A DNA stretch of 64,000 nucleotides, taken from positions 496,001-560,000 of the forward strand of contig NZ_RCCE01000001.1 in NCBI RefSeq assembly GCF_003663885.1, read 5' to 3'. Each line of letters starts with the position of its first letter. Within the stretch, counting starts at the first letter, position 1. This DNA is from Litoreibacter meonggei (GTDB lineage Bacteria; Pseudomonadota; Alphaproteobacteria; Rhodobacterales; Rhodobacteraceae). A program made the position numbers and the translations under genes. Positions 46,166 to 55,897 of the stretch are shown in pieces. The notes beneath the pieces were generated by a model, which saw only the letters and a program-made list of their open reading frames with translations, was not told where the DNA came from and searched no databases.

Positions 46166-47071
46166 GCCGACATACACCCCGCGCTGGTCGCGTTCGATAA
46201 CCGCAAGGCCCGGCGCATTGCGCAAGCCGTTTTCCAAGGCGGCATAGCGGTCGTTCCACGCCTGCACCTGCGCTGGCAATTTCGCCAGCTGCGGGCGCAG
46301 GATTGCAGCGCGCAGATTGTCCATGCGACCCGATATGTTCGGAGTGACGTATTTCACCTGCTCGAACACCTCGGCAGGTGGAGCCGCCGCATGGCGTTCA
46401 TAGAGCATGTAGGAGCCGGACAGGATAATCGCCCGCGCCATGACTTCCGGGTCATCAGAGACCAGAAAGCCACCTTCGCCGGAGTTGACGTGTTTATAGG
46501 TCTGGCAAGAATAGCACCCGACAACGCCGTGCCGCCCCGAGGGCGTGCCTTGCCAGCTAGCCCCCATCGTATGTGCGCAATCCTCGATCACGACGACGTT
46601 CGCCGCGTCACAAATTGCCATCAGTCGATCCATGTCACACAGATGCCCGCGCATGTGTGACAGTAGCAAAAATCTGGCCGCCGAGGCCTCAATCTGCGCT
46701 TCCAGATCATCAAGGTCGATGGTCAAGTTGTCTGAGGTCTCCACGAACAACACCTCTGCCCCAACCGAGGCAATGGCGCCGGGCACAGGGGCCAGTGTGA
46801 AGCCATTGGACAAAACGGTGTCACCGGGCTTCACTCCGACGGCGCGCAACGCACAGCCCATGGCGTAACCACCCGAAGCTACGGCCAGCGCAAATTTCGC
46901 TCCGGTGAACGCCGCGAATTCCTGCTCCAGAAGCGCCGTCTCGCCAAGCTCGCCCTCAGCCACATTATAGCGGTGCAGCCGCCCGTGCTGAAGAACGGCC
47001 ATGGCGGCGGCAATCCCTTCGTCGGGGATTGGCTCTTGCTGAGTAAAGCTGCCGTCAAAAACTTCGAACAT
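45860..47071 (-). CDS. DegT/DnrJ/EryC1/StrS family aminotransferase
   Basis: A 403-aa PLP enzyme of the sugar aminotransferase fold. VASGGYAMGCALRA binds the cofactor phosphate, EDCAHTMGA holds the aspartate, and the PLP lysine is in SCQTYKHVNSGEGGF (about residue 190). Family members aminate keto sugars or related compounds for surface glycans or secondary products; no sugar cluster lies nearby, so the substrate is open. The ATG at 47071 is chosen because GGAGG is 8 bases before it; a longer start at 47089 is less likely. Confidence 0.88.
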   Translation of the reverse strand: MFEVFDGSFTQQEPIPDEGIAAAMAVLQHGRLHRYNVAEGELGETALLEQEFAAFTGAKFALAVASGGYAMGCALRAVGVKPGDTVLSNGFTLAPVPGAIASVGAEVLFVETSDNLTIDLDDLEAQIEASAARFLLLSHMRGHLCDMDRLMAICDAANVVVIEDCAHTMGASWQGTPSGRHGVVGCYSCQTYKHVNSGEGGFLVSDDPEVMARAIILSGSYMLYERHAAAPPAEVFEQVKYVTPNISGRMDNLRAAILRPQLAKLPAQVQAWNDRYAALENGLRNAPGLAVIERDQRGVYVGSSIQFRLPDATGIEVEEFTSRCAARGVELKWFGAAEPKAFTSRYDSWRYARPQALARTDEILSGLLDMRLPLTFSVDDCELIARIIQSEARALQGRAALAG

Positions 47072-47126
47072 CACCAATGCCTCCGGCATGTTGCGGCCCT
47101 GACATTGGGCGGGCGCAGATAGACAG

Positions 47127-47792
47127 TCAAGCGATGAGCCGCGCGACAATCCCGTCTAGGTCGTCGAAATGATCCAGCAGCGCCTCGGGCTTCAAAGTGG
47201 ACACGTCGAAATTGCCGGGCCCGAAGGTCACGAGGATCGACGGGGCACCGGCATTGGTCGAGGTGTCGCGGTCGGTTTGGGTGTCGCCCACCAACACGGC
47301 ACGGGCCGGATCGCCCCCTGCCCGCTTTACCGCTTCGACAAATGGCAGCGGGTCCGGCTTGCGGACTGGCAAGGTATCAGCCCCGACAAGGCTGTGGAAC
47401 ACATCGCGAAAATCCAGCGCCGCCATAAGCTGCTCGGCCAGTCCTTCGGGTTTGTTGGTACAGATGCCAACCTTATAACCCGCATCGCGCAACCGAGACA
47501 CGGCTTCGCGTGCGCCGGGGTAAATCGTGGTACGGCTGGAAATATCCTTGCCATAGGCATCAACGACCACCGGAAAATGAGCGTCAATGTCGGCATCAGT
47601 GTAATTGAGTCCGAGCCGATCAAATCCGAGCGCCAGCATCGCCCGCACACCTTTAACCGCTGTCCCGCCATCGGTGGCAGTTGTCAGCACGTCACCATGG
47701 CCCAATCCGCGAAAGCAGACATTGGCAGCGGCAAGCAGATCGCCACTGGTATCGGCCAAAGTGCCGTCCAGATCAAAAATAACCGTGCGCAT
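47127..47792 (-). CDS. gph: phosphoglycolate phosphatase-like HAD hydrolase
   Basis: A 221-aa HAD-superfamily phosphatase; Gph removes phosphate from 2-phosphoglycolate formed by DNA repair or photorespiration-like reactions. The nucleophile motif is FDLDGTLADTSG (5-16), the second motif CTNKP and the lysine/acid motif KPDPLPF ... LVGDTQTDRDTS. A perfect AGGAGG precedes the ATG at 47792. Specificity within the PGPase branch (pyrophosphatase PpaX is similar) cannot be proved from sequence. Confidence 0.85.
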   Translation of the reverse strand: MRTVIFDLDGTLADTSGDLLAAANVCFRGLGHGDVLTTATDGGTAVKGVRAMLALGFDRLGLNYTDADIDAHFPVVVDAYGKDISSRTTIYPGAREAVSRLRDAGYKVGICTNKPEGLAEQLMAALDFRDVFHSLVGADTLPVRKPDPLPFVEAVKRAGGDPARAVLVGDTQTDRDTSTNAGAPSILVTFGPGNFDVSTLKPEALLDHFDDLDGIVARLIA

Positions 47793-47913
47793 AGTTGCCT
47801 CCTGTAACGCGGCGAAACCTGTTGTGACGTAGCGCACCTTGCGCCGCAGCACGATACGGATAGAACGGGGCCACCAAGAAGGAAAGGCCGGGCAACCGGG
47901 AAAGGCCTCACGC

Positions 47914-49269
47914 GTGAGCAGTAAACCAGTCGCATTAATCCTATTGGCCGCCGGACAAGGCAGCCGCATGAATTCCGACCTACCAAAGGTTTTGCACCAG
48001 ATCGGCGCGGCCCCGCTGGCCATCCACGCCCTGCGCGCGGCGTCGGTGCTAGAGCCGGAGAAAACCGTGGTTGTCACAGGCCACGGCGCGGATCAGGTCG
48101 AAAAAGTGCTGGCAAAGCATGACGACCAACTCACCTTCGCCCGCCAGACCGAGCAAAACGGCACCGCGCACGCAGTGGACCAAGCCCGTGACGTCTTGGG
48201 CGATTTCGAAGGCGACGTGGTGGTCTTGTATGGCGATACGCCCTTCGTCTCTGGCGATACGCTGGAGCGGATGGCCGAAGCCCGCGCCACCGCGGATGTG
48301 GTCGTACTGGGGTTCGATGCCGCTGATCCCGGCCGGTATGGCCGGTTGATCACCAAGGGCGACACGCTGGAAAAAATCGTTGAGGCCAAGGATGCCAGCC
48401 TTGAAGAACTTGCTGTAACGCTTTGTAATTCAGGCGTTATTATGTGCGATGCGCGGACTGTCTTTGATCTCATTTCACGCGTTGGCAACGACAATGCCAG
48501 CGGCGAATACTACCTGACCGACATCGTCGGCCTCGCCCGTGCTGGCGGCATGAGCGCCGCCGCAGTGACCTGCGACGAGGCGGAAACCTTGGGGATCAAT
48601 ACCCGCGCCGAGCTGGCCGCCGCCGAAACCGCGTTTCAGGCGCGGATGCGGGCGGACGCGCTGGAGAACGGCGTCTCCCTCGCCCAGCCCGAAACCACCT
48701 ATTTCGCCTATGACACGGTGCTTGGCCGCGATGCGGTGATCGGCCCGAATGTGGTGTTTGGCCCAGACGTCACCGTCGAATCCGGTGCCGAGATCAAGGC
48801 GTTCTGCCATCTGGAGGGCTGCCACGTTTCGCAAGGTGCGGTCGTTGGCCCCTTCGCCCGCCTGCGCCCCGGTGCGGAGCTGGAGGAAGGTGCCAAAGTC
48901 GGCAACTTCGTCGAGATCAAGAACGCCACGCTGGCCGAGGGCGCGAAGGTCAACCACCTGTCCTATGTGGGCGACGCCCATGTTGGGGCTGGCGCGAATG
49001 TCGGCGCAGGCACGATCACCTGCAATTATGACGGCGTGTTCAAGCACCGCACGACGATCGGCGCGGGGGCGTTCATCGGCTCGAATACTTTGCTGATCGC
49101 CCCTGTAGACGTAGGTGCGGACGCCATGACAGGCTCTGGCACCGTGGTGACCGAGGATGTGCCTGATGGCGACCTTGCCCTGTCGCGGGTCCGGCAGACC
49201 AACAAGGCGGGGCTTGCCCGAAAGCTGATGCAAATGCTGCGCGCCGAAAAGATGAAGAAGGACGCTTAA
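47914..49269 (+). CDS. glmU: bifunctional UDP-GlcNAc pyrophosphorylase / GlcN-1-P acetyltransferase
   Basis: A 451-aa cytosolic enzyme that makes UDP-GlcNAc, precursor of peptidoglycan and lipopolysaccharide. The pyrophosphorylase domain has LAAGQGSRMNSDLPKVLH (about 9-26), and the C-terminal half is a left-handed beta-helix of hexapeptide repeats with NYDGVFKHRTTIG near the acetyl-CoA site. The start is GTG at 47914 with AAGG 8 bases before it; the longer upstream frame is not supported. glmS follows directly (TAAATG). Confidence 0.96.
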   Translation: MSSKPVALILLAAGQGSRMNSDLPKVLHQIGAAPLAIHALRAASVLEPEKTVVVTGHGADQVEKVLAKHDDQLTFARQTEQNGTAHAVDQARDVLGDFEGDVVVLYGDTPFVSGDTLERMAEARATADVVVLGFDAADPGRYGRLITKGDTLEKIVEAKDASLEELAVTLCNSGVIMCDARTVFDLISRVGNDNASGEYYLTDIVGLARAGGMSAAAVTCDEAETLGINTRAELAAAETAFQARMRADALENGVSLAQPETTYFAYDTVLGRDAVIGPNVVFGPDVTVESGAEIKAFCHLEGCHVSQGAVVGPFARLRPGAELEEGAKVGNFVEIKNATLAEGAKVNHLSYVGDAHVGAGANVGAGTITCNYDGVFKHRTTIGAGAFIGSNTLLIAPVDVGADAMTGSGTVVTEDVPDGDLALSRVRQTNKAGLARKLMQMLRAEKMKKDA

Positions 49270-51093
49270 ATGTGTGGAATCGTTGGAGTTCTCGGAACTC
49301 ATGAAGTTGCACCGATCATAGTCGAAGCGCTGAAGCGTCTCGAATATCGCGGCTATGACAGCGCAGGGATCGCGACCGTCAATAACGGCGAGTTGGACCG
49401 CCGCCGCGCCGTGGGCAAACTTGTGAACCTGTCGGACCTTCTGGTCCACGAACCGCTCGCAGGGAAATCCGGCATCGGCCACACGCGCTGGGCCACCCAT
49501 GGCGCGCCATCCGTGGTGAATGCCCACCCGCATCAATCGGGTCCGGTTGCAGTTGTGCACAACGGAATTATCGAGAATTTCAAAGAGTTACGCGCCGAAC
49601 TTGCAGCGGACGGCTATGTCAGCGAGACGGAGACGGATACGGAAACAGTGGTACTGCTGGCGCGCCGGTTTCTGGAGCAAGGCCTTGCCCCGCGCGACGC
49701 CGCCGAGCAAACCATCGCAATGCTGGATGGCGCATTTGCGCTGTGCTTCCTGTTCCATGGTGAAGAAGATTTGATGATCGCGGCGCGCAAAGGCTCCCCC
49801 CTTGCGATCGGCCATGGCGACGGCGAGATGTATGTCGGATCAGACGCCATTGCGCTGGCCCCGATGACCAACCGCGTGACCTATCTGGAAGAGGGCGACC
49901 GCGCGGTGCTCACCCGCACCAGCCTCGAAATCTACGATGCGAACGGCAAGCTGACGAACCGCGCGGCGAAGACGCTGGCAATTGACGAAGCGCGGATCGA
50001 GAAAGCCGGCCACAAACACTTCATGGCCAAGGAAATCGCCGAGCAGCCCATCGTGCTGGCGGATGCGCTGAAGGCGTATAGCACCGCGGACGGCAAAGGC
50101 ATCGAGCTGCCCAACGGCACGCTGGATTTCACCAAATGCGACCGCATCACCATGGTGGCCTGCGGCACGGCAAACCTTGCGTGTCAGGTGGCGAAATACT
50201 GGTTCGAGCAGATCGCGGGCCTGCCCGTCGACGTCGATATCGCGTCTGAATTCCGCTACCGCAAGCCGGTGATCTCGGACAAGTCCTACGCGTTGTTTGT
50301 GTCCCAATCCGGCGAGACGGCAGATACCTTGGCCGCCCTGCGCTACGCCAAGGACCGCGCCGCGATGATCCTGTCGGTGGTGAACGTCCCCGAAAGCTCC
50401 ATCGCCCGGGAAAGCGATCTGGCGTTGCCGATCATGGCGGGAGTCGAGGTTGGGGTGGCCTCCACCAAAGCGTTTACCTGCCAGCTTCTGGCGCTGGCGG
50501 CGCTGGCGTCGAAGGCAGGTCATCAACGCGGTCATCTGGACGATGCAGCCTTGGCCGCGCATATGGCGGACCTGAACCTGCTTCCGGGCATTTTGAACCA
50601 ATCCCTTGCGCTGGAGAAATCCATCAAGCGCGTGGCGCGGAAGATCGCCTCGGCACAGGACGTGCTGTTTTTGGGGCGCGGCCCGATGTATCCACTGGCC
50701 CTTGAAGGCGCGTTAAAATTGAAAGAAATCAGCTATATACACGCCGAAGGTTATGCATCAGGCGAATTGAAACACGGCCCCATCGCGCTGATTGACAAGA
50801 ACGTACCGGTCGTGGTGATGGCCCCGACGGACGAGCTGTTCGACAAGACCGTATCCAACATGCAGGAAGTCATGGCGCGCGGCGGAAAGGTCGTGCTGAT
50901 CACCGACGCCGAAGGCGCGAAAGAAGCCAGCGACGGCGTTTGGGAGACTGTGGTGATGCCCGGCATCAGCCCCTTCCTCGCGCCCATCTTGTATGCGGTT
51001 CCGGCGCAACTTCTGGCTTACCACACCGCCGTTGCCAAAGGCACCGATGTGGACCAGCCCCGCAATCTCGCAAAATCGGTGACAGTAGAATGA
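49270..51093 (+). CDS. glmS: glutamine--fructose-6-phosphate aminotransferase
   Basis: A 607-aa enzyme that makes glucosamine-6-phosphate from fructose-6-phosphate and glutamine. Cys2 of MCGIVGVLG is the amidase nucleophile; two SIS domains follow (SQSGETADTLAAL and the closing DVDQPRNLAKSVTVE, with the catalytic C-terminal lysine). Length is standard. It is adjacent to glmU and overlaps the next gene by ATGA. Confidence 0.97.
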   Translation: MCGIVGVLGTHEVAPIIVEALKRLEYRGYDSAGIATVNNGELDRRRAVGKLVNLSDLLVHEPLAGKSGIGHTRWATHGAPSVVNAHPHQSGPVAVVHNGIIENFKELRAELAADGYVSETETDTETVVLLARRFLEQGLAPRDAAEQTIAMLDGAFALCFLFHGEEDLMIAARKGSPLAIGHGDGEMYVGSDAIALAPMTNRVTYLEEGDRAVLTRTSLEIYDANGKLTNRAAKTLAIDEARIEKAGHKHFMAKEIAEQPIVLADALKAYSTADGKGIELPNGTLDFTKCDRITMVACGTANLACQVAKYWFEQIAGLPVDVDIASEFRYRKPVISDKSYALFVSQSGETADTLAALRYAKDRAAMILSVVNVPESSIARESDLALPIMAGVEVGVASTKAFTCQLLALAALASKAGHQRGHLDDAALAAHMADLNLLPGILNQSLALEKSIKRVARKIASAQDVLFLGRGPMYPLALEGALKLKEISYIHAEGYASGELKHGPIALIDKNVPVVVMAPTDELFDKTVSNMQEVMARGGKVVLITDAEGAKEASDGVWETVVMPGISPFLAPILYAVPAQLLAYHTAVAKGTDVDQPRNLAKSVTVE

Positions 51094-51776
51094 GCCCTGA
51101 CGCCGCACTCGCCCATCTCGAAAGCCTTGCCGATGAGAGCAAGGCCCGCGACCTCGCCGCCCATCACGGGGTGGAGCGTCGGTATCTGGGCATCCCGACC
51201 CCGACGCTGGATACACTGGCGAAAGACTGGCGCGGCGACGATCTTGCCGCCCGCCTAATCCTTGCCGCAGCCCTGTGGGACAGCAACATTCACGAGGCGC
51301 GCATTTGTGCGGCGAAGCTGCTGACACAGGCAAGGTTGCGCCCTGACGACGGGCCCGCTTGGGACTTGATCGTGTCTTGGCTGCCGGATGTGGATTGTGC
51401 CGCCATCGCCGACCAAGTTGCCAATGCCGGAGCCAAACGCGTGGTTTGGGATACCTCAAGGCTGGGCCAGATGGACGCGTGGACGGCATCCGAGCATGTG
51501 TGGACGCGCCGCGCGGTGATGGATTTCACCCAGCCATGGACCAAACAAAGCCGCTCCAAACTGGAGGACGAGGCCGTTCGCGACCGTGTTCTGGGCTGGG
51601 CCGCGCTTTATGCCGAAGACCATGACCCGCTGATCCAACGCGCCGTGGCGTGGTGGCTGCGGGACCTGTCGCGGTTCGATGTGCCACGGGTGCAAGCGTT
51701 TCTGGAGGAGCATGGCGAGCGGATGACCCGCTCCGCCCGTCGCGAAGCGGCCCAGATGATCAAGCGTCAGAGCTAG
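51090..51776 (+). CDS. DNA alkylation repair protein (AlkD-like)
   Basis: A 228-aa all-helical HEAT-repeat protein of the AlkC/AlkD family, DNA glycosylases for positively charged alkyl-bases. RYLGIPTPTLDTLAKDW (early), LWDSNIHEARICAAKLL, the DLIVSWLPDVDCAAIAD stretch and the later WTRRAVMDFTQ fit the DNA-alkylation-repair domain. It starts with an ATGA overlap on glmS. Its TAG and the TAG of the convergent lipoprotein gene share the four bases CTAG. Confidence 0.82.
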   Translation: MSPDAALAHLESLADESKARDLAAHHGVERRYLGIPTPTLDTLAKDWRGDDLAARLILAAALWDSNIHEARICAAKLLTQARLRPDDGPAWDLIVSWLPDVDCAAIADQVANAGAKRVVWDTSRLGQMDAWTASEHVWTRRAVMDFTQPWTKQSRSKLEDEAVRDRVLGWAALYAEDHDPLIQRAVAWWLRDLSRFDVPRVQAFLEEHGERMTRSARREAAQMIKRQS

Positions 51777-52279
51777 CTTTTAGAAACGGTCAACGTCGCC
51801 AGATCGGTAAGTCCCAAATCCAGCGCCCGCATGGCTGCAAGTGAGATGCGGCTGCCCGCAGTGGCAGGACCATCAATCGGGATCAGTTTGACCTGAACCA
51901 CCGCGCCGCCTGCTGTCTCGACCGAGCCTTGCGTTTCGGCGCTGACCAATGGCGTACGTAGCCAGAAACCCTGCTCCGTCGGGTCGCCCAAGCTGGCCAC
52001 GGTCTTGCCAAGAACGGAACCGCCCGCAGGTGCGGCAGTGGCGGCTTCCTTCTCGGCTTCGGTGGTTTTGTCCAGCGACGCGGCGCTTTGACCACCTGCC
52101 CCGACTTCGACCACCGATGGTTCCGCCGATGTTGGTAGATCGGTGCCGTCGACATCGTTTAACGGCTCGTCGATCGGGGGTTCGGACTGAGCGCCCAGCC
52201 CTTCAAACGGGTTTGAAAACTGCCCCCCGCATGCGGAAAGCGTCACGACAAGGGCTGCGGAGAGGATATGGTGTTTCAT
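51773..52279 (-). CDS. lipoprotein of unknown function
   Basis: A 168-aa protein with signal and lipobox LSAC (Cys17), an acidic low-complexity middle ([19 protein letters not shown] and an Ala/Glu-rich run) and a C-terminal domain of about 60 residues ending [14 protein letters not shown], which may be a small beta domain facing the periplasm. Relatives in Rhodobacterales are sometimes mislabelled as galactarate dehydratase; nothing here supports that enzyme. ATG at 52279 is used; the frame extends 12 residues further without a signal. Confidence 0.72.
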   Translation of the reverse strand: MKHHILSAALVVTLSACGGQFSNPFEGLGAQSEPPIDEPLNDVDGTDLPTSAEPSVVEVGAGGQSAASLDKTTEAEKEAATAAPAGGSVLGKTVASLGDPTEQGFWLRTPLVSAETQGSVETAGGAVVQVKLIPIDGPATAGSRISLAAMRALDLGLTDLATLTVSKS

Positions 52280-52364
52280 GCCAAAAAGGTTAGCCGCTCC
52301 GAAACCGTTCATCAACGACCTAAGTTGGGTTGTCGCGAGGCGCGTCGGGGACTACCTTGGGCGC

Positions 52365-53369
52365 ATGAAAACTCCTCTCGTCGATCCGTTCCAGCGTGCC
52401 ATCACCTATCTGCGCCTGTCCGTCACGGACCGTTGCGACTTTCGCTGCGTCTATTGCATGTCCGAGAACATGCAGTTTTTGCCGAAGAAAGAATTGCTGA
52501 CTCTGGAAGAACTGGACCGCCTGTGCACCGCATTTATTGGTCTCGGCGTTGAAAAGCTGCGCATTACCGGCGGGGAGCCGCTGGTGCGGCGCGGCATCAT
52601 GAGCTTTTTCGAAGGCATGGGGCGACATCTGGAAAGCGGCACTTTGAAAGAGCTGACGCTGACCACCAATGGCTCCCAGCTGGAAAAATACGCGGCTGAC
52701 CTGTATGCGGCTGGTGTCCGTCGGGTGAACATCTCGCTTGATACACTGGACGAGAAAAAATTCGCCGAAATCACCCGCTGGGGCCGCCTGCCCCAAGTCT
52801 TGCGCGGTGTAGAAGCCGCATTGAAAGCGGGCTTGCGGGTCAAGATCAACGCCGTGGCGCTGAAAGGCTTCAACGAGGACGAGCTGTTCGATCTGGCCGC
52901 GTGGTGCGCCGATCTGGGGATGGACCTGACCTTCATCGAAGTGATGCCTATGGGTGATATCGGCGACGAAAACCGGATCGGTCAATTTTGGTCGCTTGAC
53001 GATTTGCGCGCGACATTGGCCGAACAGTTCACTCTGACCGACCTGTCGGATCGCACGGGCGGCCCTGCCCGCTACATGCGGCTGGAGGAAACGGGCCAAA
53101 AGATTGGCCTGATCACGCCGCTGTCGCACAATTTCTGCGAAAGCTGCAACCGCGTGCGGATCACCTGCACGGGCGAGATTTACACCTGTCTTGGCCAAGA
53201 AGGGAAATCCGACCTGCGCGGACCTTTGCGGTCCTCCGAAAGCGACGTGCCGCTGGAAGAGGCCATTCGCGCCGCCATCGGCCTGAAGCCCAAGGGCCAC
53301 GATTTCGACTACTCCCGCCAAGAGCTTGGCGGCCAGATGACAAGGCATATGAGCCATACGGGTGGCTAA
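52365..53369 (+). CDS. moaA: GTP 3',8-cyclase
   Basis: A 334-aa radical SAM enzyme for the first step of molybdenum cofactor synthesis. The SAM cluster cysteines are in CDFRCVYC (24, 28, 31), the second cluster in [12 protein letters not shown], and the protein ends in GG as needed by MoaA. The ATG at 52365 is chosen because family homology starts at MKTPLVDPF; the frame upstream overlaps the divergent lipoprotein start. It stands alone here without other moa genes. Confidence 0.95.
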   Translation: MKTPLVDPFQRAITYLRLSVTDRCDFRCVYCMSENMQFLPKKELLTLEELDRLCTAFIGLGVEKLRITGGEPLVRRGIMSFFEGMGRHLESGTLKELTLTTNGSQLEKYAADLYAAGVRRVNISLDTLDEKKFAEITRWGRLPQVLRGVEAALKAGLRVKINAVALKGFNEDELFDLAAWCADLGMDLTFIEVMPMGDIGDENRIGQFWSLDDLRATLAEQFTLTDLSDRTGGPARYMRLEETGQKIGLITPLSHNFCESCNRVRITCTGEIYTCLGQEGKSDLRGPLRSSESDVPLEEAIRAAIGLKPKGHDFDYSRQELGGQMTRHMSHTGG

Positions 53370-53401
53370 TAACTGGCACGGTATTTACCTCTGGCAGTTA
53401 T
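53369..53401. repeat. inverted repeat at the moaA stop
   Basis: ATAACTG and CAGTTAT, 7-bp perfect arms with a 19-base centre, beginning within the moaA stop codon. There is no T run, so termination is uncertain. Confidence 0.35.
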
Positions 53402-53515
53402 ACTGAAGCTTCAATCGGGTACACTCGCCGTTGTGGTGCGTAATTAAGCCCGCTGGTCAGCGCCGTCGTCTTGTGGCACTGGATGAAGCACACATTCCAA
53501 GAACCTCGGACCGCC

Positions 53516-54277
53516 ATGACCCTTTTCGAAATTCTGCTGCTCCTCTCCGCCGCCTTCGGCGCTGGCGTTCTGAACACCATTGCGGGTGGCGGCACATTCC
53601 TGACCTTCCCTGCCCTCGTCTTTGTCGGCATCCCGCCAGTGGTGGCCAATGCAACCTCGACCGTGGCCGTGTTGCCCGGCTATCTGGGTGGTGCGTTGGG
53701 CTTTCGCAAAGAAGTTATGGAGTTTGACCGCAAGCAGCTGATCCGTCTGATCGGGATCGGGCTGCTCGGGGGCGCAGTTGGATCATTCCTGCTGCTTATC
53801 TCGTCGGACCGCGCGTTCTCGGCCCTTGTGCCGTTCTTGCTGTTGCTGGCCACGCTGGTCTTCCTGTTCGGCGCGCGCATCCGTGCGTGGGCGGCCAAGC
53901 GGTCGCAATCGGTCACACCGTTCGGCTTTGTCGGCATGTTCGCGGTGTCGACCTATGGCGGATATTTCAACGGCGGGCTCGGGATCATCCTGCTGGCGCT
54001 GTTCTCGCTGTGGGGGATGACGAATATCCACCAGATGAACGGACTGAAAACCGCGATGAGTTTTATTCTATCTGTGATCTCGGTCGCAATCTTCGCGGGT
54101 GCAGGGATTATCGAGTGGCAAGCAGGCCTGATGATGATGGTCGCCTCCACTGCGGGGGGCTACGCGGGTGCGCCAATTTCCAAAGCGCTGCCAATGTCTG
54201 TCGTTCGCGCCATTGTCGCAACCGTCGGCTTCGTGATGAGCGCCGTGTTTTTCTACCGCGTTTTCATCGGCGGTTAG
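53516..54277 (+). CDS. TauE/SafE family permease
   Basis: A 253-aa inner-membrane protein with seven to eight hydrophobic segments, of the sulfite-exporter TauE/SafE (DUF81) family. GAGVLNTIAGGGTFLTFPAL (about 15-34) and the repeat-like NGGLGIILLALFSLWG in the second half are the family marks, with the NGLKTA segment between. Family members export sulfite, sulfoacetate or other organic anions; the substrate is unknown. ATG at 53516 matches the family start. Confidence 0.88.
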   Translation: MTLFEILLLLSAAFGAGVLNTIAGGGTFLTFPALVFVGIPPVVANATSTVAVLPGYLGGALGFRKEVMEFDRKQLIRLIGIGLLGGAVGSFLLLISSDRAFSALVPFLLLLATLVFLFGARIRAWAAKRSQSVTPFGFVGMFAVSTYGGYFNGGLGIILLALFSLWGMTNIHQMNGLKTAMSFILSVISVAIFAGAGIIEWQAGLMMMVASTAGGYAGAPISKALPMSVVRAIVATVGFVMSAVFFYRVFIGG

Positions 54278-54426
54278 CGCCAACACTCACCAAGCGTGAG
54301 AAAACCGTGTGGGGACCGTGAATACGGCCCCGCGCGTATATTCAGGCGATATTTCCTCCTCTAAGCAAGGATCAGGCACAGCTTTATTTCAGTGCCTCAG
54401 ATCATGTTTTTTTGGAGTTCTGTCTG

Positions 54427-54699
54427 ATGGACAGCCTTGGTTTTCTTGCTTACGGATTCGTTCTCTTATCCGCATCGACTAACGATATTCGTTGGTTACG
54501 TGTCGCGCTTTTCACATCCAATCTATTTTTCATAGCCTACGGTTTCGCGCTGCAATTGATGCCTATTTTGCTGTTCAACCTGCTGCTCGGATGTATCAAC
54601 GGGTATCAGGCCTATCGGGCGTGGCGACGCCCACTAATTGTTTTGACCTCTAAGGACCAGGTCGGGGTAGGCCCCGCTTTGGTGCCATCAACCCGCTAA
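54427..54699 (+). CDS. small membrane protein, YgjV-like half
   Basis: A 90-aa protein with three hydrophobic segments (about 5-20, 28-44, 46-64) and a basic end. The pattern LGFLAYGFVLLSAST ... LFFIAYGFALQLMPILLFNL resembles half of the YgjV-type inner-membrane proteins; that is the extent of the recognition. GGAG lies 9 bases before the ATG at 54427; a TTG 15 bases upstream is rejected. Its end overlaps the convergent peptidase gene by 12 bases. Confidence 0.68.
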   Translation: MDSLGFLAYGFVLLSASTNDIRWLRVALFTSNLFFIAYGFALQLMPILLFNLLLGCINGYQAYRAWRRPLIVLTSKDQVGVGPALVPSTR

Positions 54700-55848
54700 G
54701 CGCTGCTCCACAATTTCTGCCCACCAGCTGCACCCTGCCGGAATTGCCTCATCATTAAAATTGTATTCCGGGTGGTGAACGCTCGCGGTGTCGCCGTTGC
54801 CGACAAGGATATAGGCACCAGGGCGTTCTTCCAGCATGAAAGCAAAGTCCTCGCCTCCCATGATCAACGGGGCTTCGTCGCAACCGCCGGACACTTTAGC
54901 AGCAACGGACGCTGCGAACTCTGCCTGCTCGCCATGGTTCACCATGACGGGGTAGCCTTTCATATAATCAACATCAATTGCGCCGCCGAATGTGGCCGCA
55001 ATCCCTCCCGCGATCTCCTTCAAGCGAGCAGCGGCCATGTCGCGCATTTCTGGCGACAGGGTACGCACGGTACCTTTGAGCGTCACTGTCTCGGGGATCA
55101 CGTTGAACGCCTTGCTTTCGGTCTCGAAGCTGGTGACGGACACAACAATCTGCCCCACAGGGTCCGCGTTGCGTGACGCTATCGTTTGCAATGCCAGCAC
55201 CAAATGTGATGCCATAACAGTGGTATCAATTGTCTCGTGCGGCTTGGCCGCGTGTCCACCGCGCCCCTTGACCGCGATAGTGAAGGTGTCGGTCGCCGCG
55301 AAAAACGCGCCGGGGCGGATCGCAAAGCTTCCCACAGGGTTACCGGGCCAGTTGTGCATGCCGTACACCTCGTCAATCGACCAGCGGTCCATCATTCCGT
55401 CTTCACACATCTCACGACCGCCACCGCCGCCTTCTTCTGCGGGTTGGAAAATCACCACGACAGTGCCGTCAAAATTGCGCGTCTCGGACAAGTATTTAGC
55501 CGCCCCGAGCAACATTGCCGTGTGACCGTCATGTCCGCAGGCATGCATGGCGCCAGGGGTCTTGGAGGCATAGTCCAACCCCGTTGCCTCAAGGATCGGT
55601 AGCGCGTCCATATCGGCACGCAGCCCAATGGTCTTGCCCGACTTATCCGACTTACCTTTTATGACGCCAACAACACCGGTGCGTCCAATGCCCTCGACCA
55701 CCTCGTCGCACCCGAACGCACGCAACTTCTCGGCCACAAGAGCCGAGGTGCGGTGCGTCTCGAACAGGATTTCGGGGTTTTGATGAATATCCCGACGCCA
55801 TTCGGTAATTTCCGGCAAGAGTTCGGCAAAGCGGTTCTTCACAGGCAT
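54688..55848 (-). CDS. M20 family amidohydrolase (hippurate hydrolase type)
   Basis: A 386-aa zinc hydrolase. The metal and catalytic residues are visible in RADMDALP (near 75-82), HACGHDGHT (near 98-106) and FQPAEEGGGGG (near 130). The dimerisation domain follows from about residue 180 (KGRGGHAAKPHETIDT). It cleaves N-acyl amino acids or similar amides; the exact substrate cannot be told. AAGGAC precedes the ATG at 55848. It lies 49 bases after argE and may be co-transcribed with it. Confidence 0.9.
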   Translation of the reverse strand: MPVKNRFAELLPEITEWRRDIHQNPEILFETHRTSALVAEKLRAFGCDEVVEGIGRTGVVGVIKGKSDKSGKTIGLRADMDALPILEATGLDYASKTPGAMHACGHDGHTAMLLGAAKYLSETRNFDGTVVVIFQPAEEGGGGGREMCEDGMMDRWSIDEVYGMHNWPGNPVGSFAIRPGAFFAATDTFTIAVKGRGGHAAKPHETIDTTVMASHLVLALQTIASRNADPVGQIVVSVTSFETESKAFNVIPETVTLKGTVRTLSPEMRDMAAARLKEIAGGIAATFGGAIDVDYMKGYPVMVNHGEQAEFAASVAAKVSGGCDEAPLIMGGEDFAFMLEERPGAYILVGNGDTASVHHPEYNFNDEAIPAGCSWWAEIVEQRLAG

Positions 55849-55897
55849 AGGCAGTCCTTTTCGGGATGGTTGATCTATCTGATATATCAACGATGCG

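Noticed and set aside
54312-54332. Hairpin GGGGaCCGT / ACGGCCCC after the TauE-type gene
   Set aside because: It has a bulge and no T run; too weak to call a terminator.
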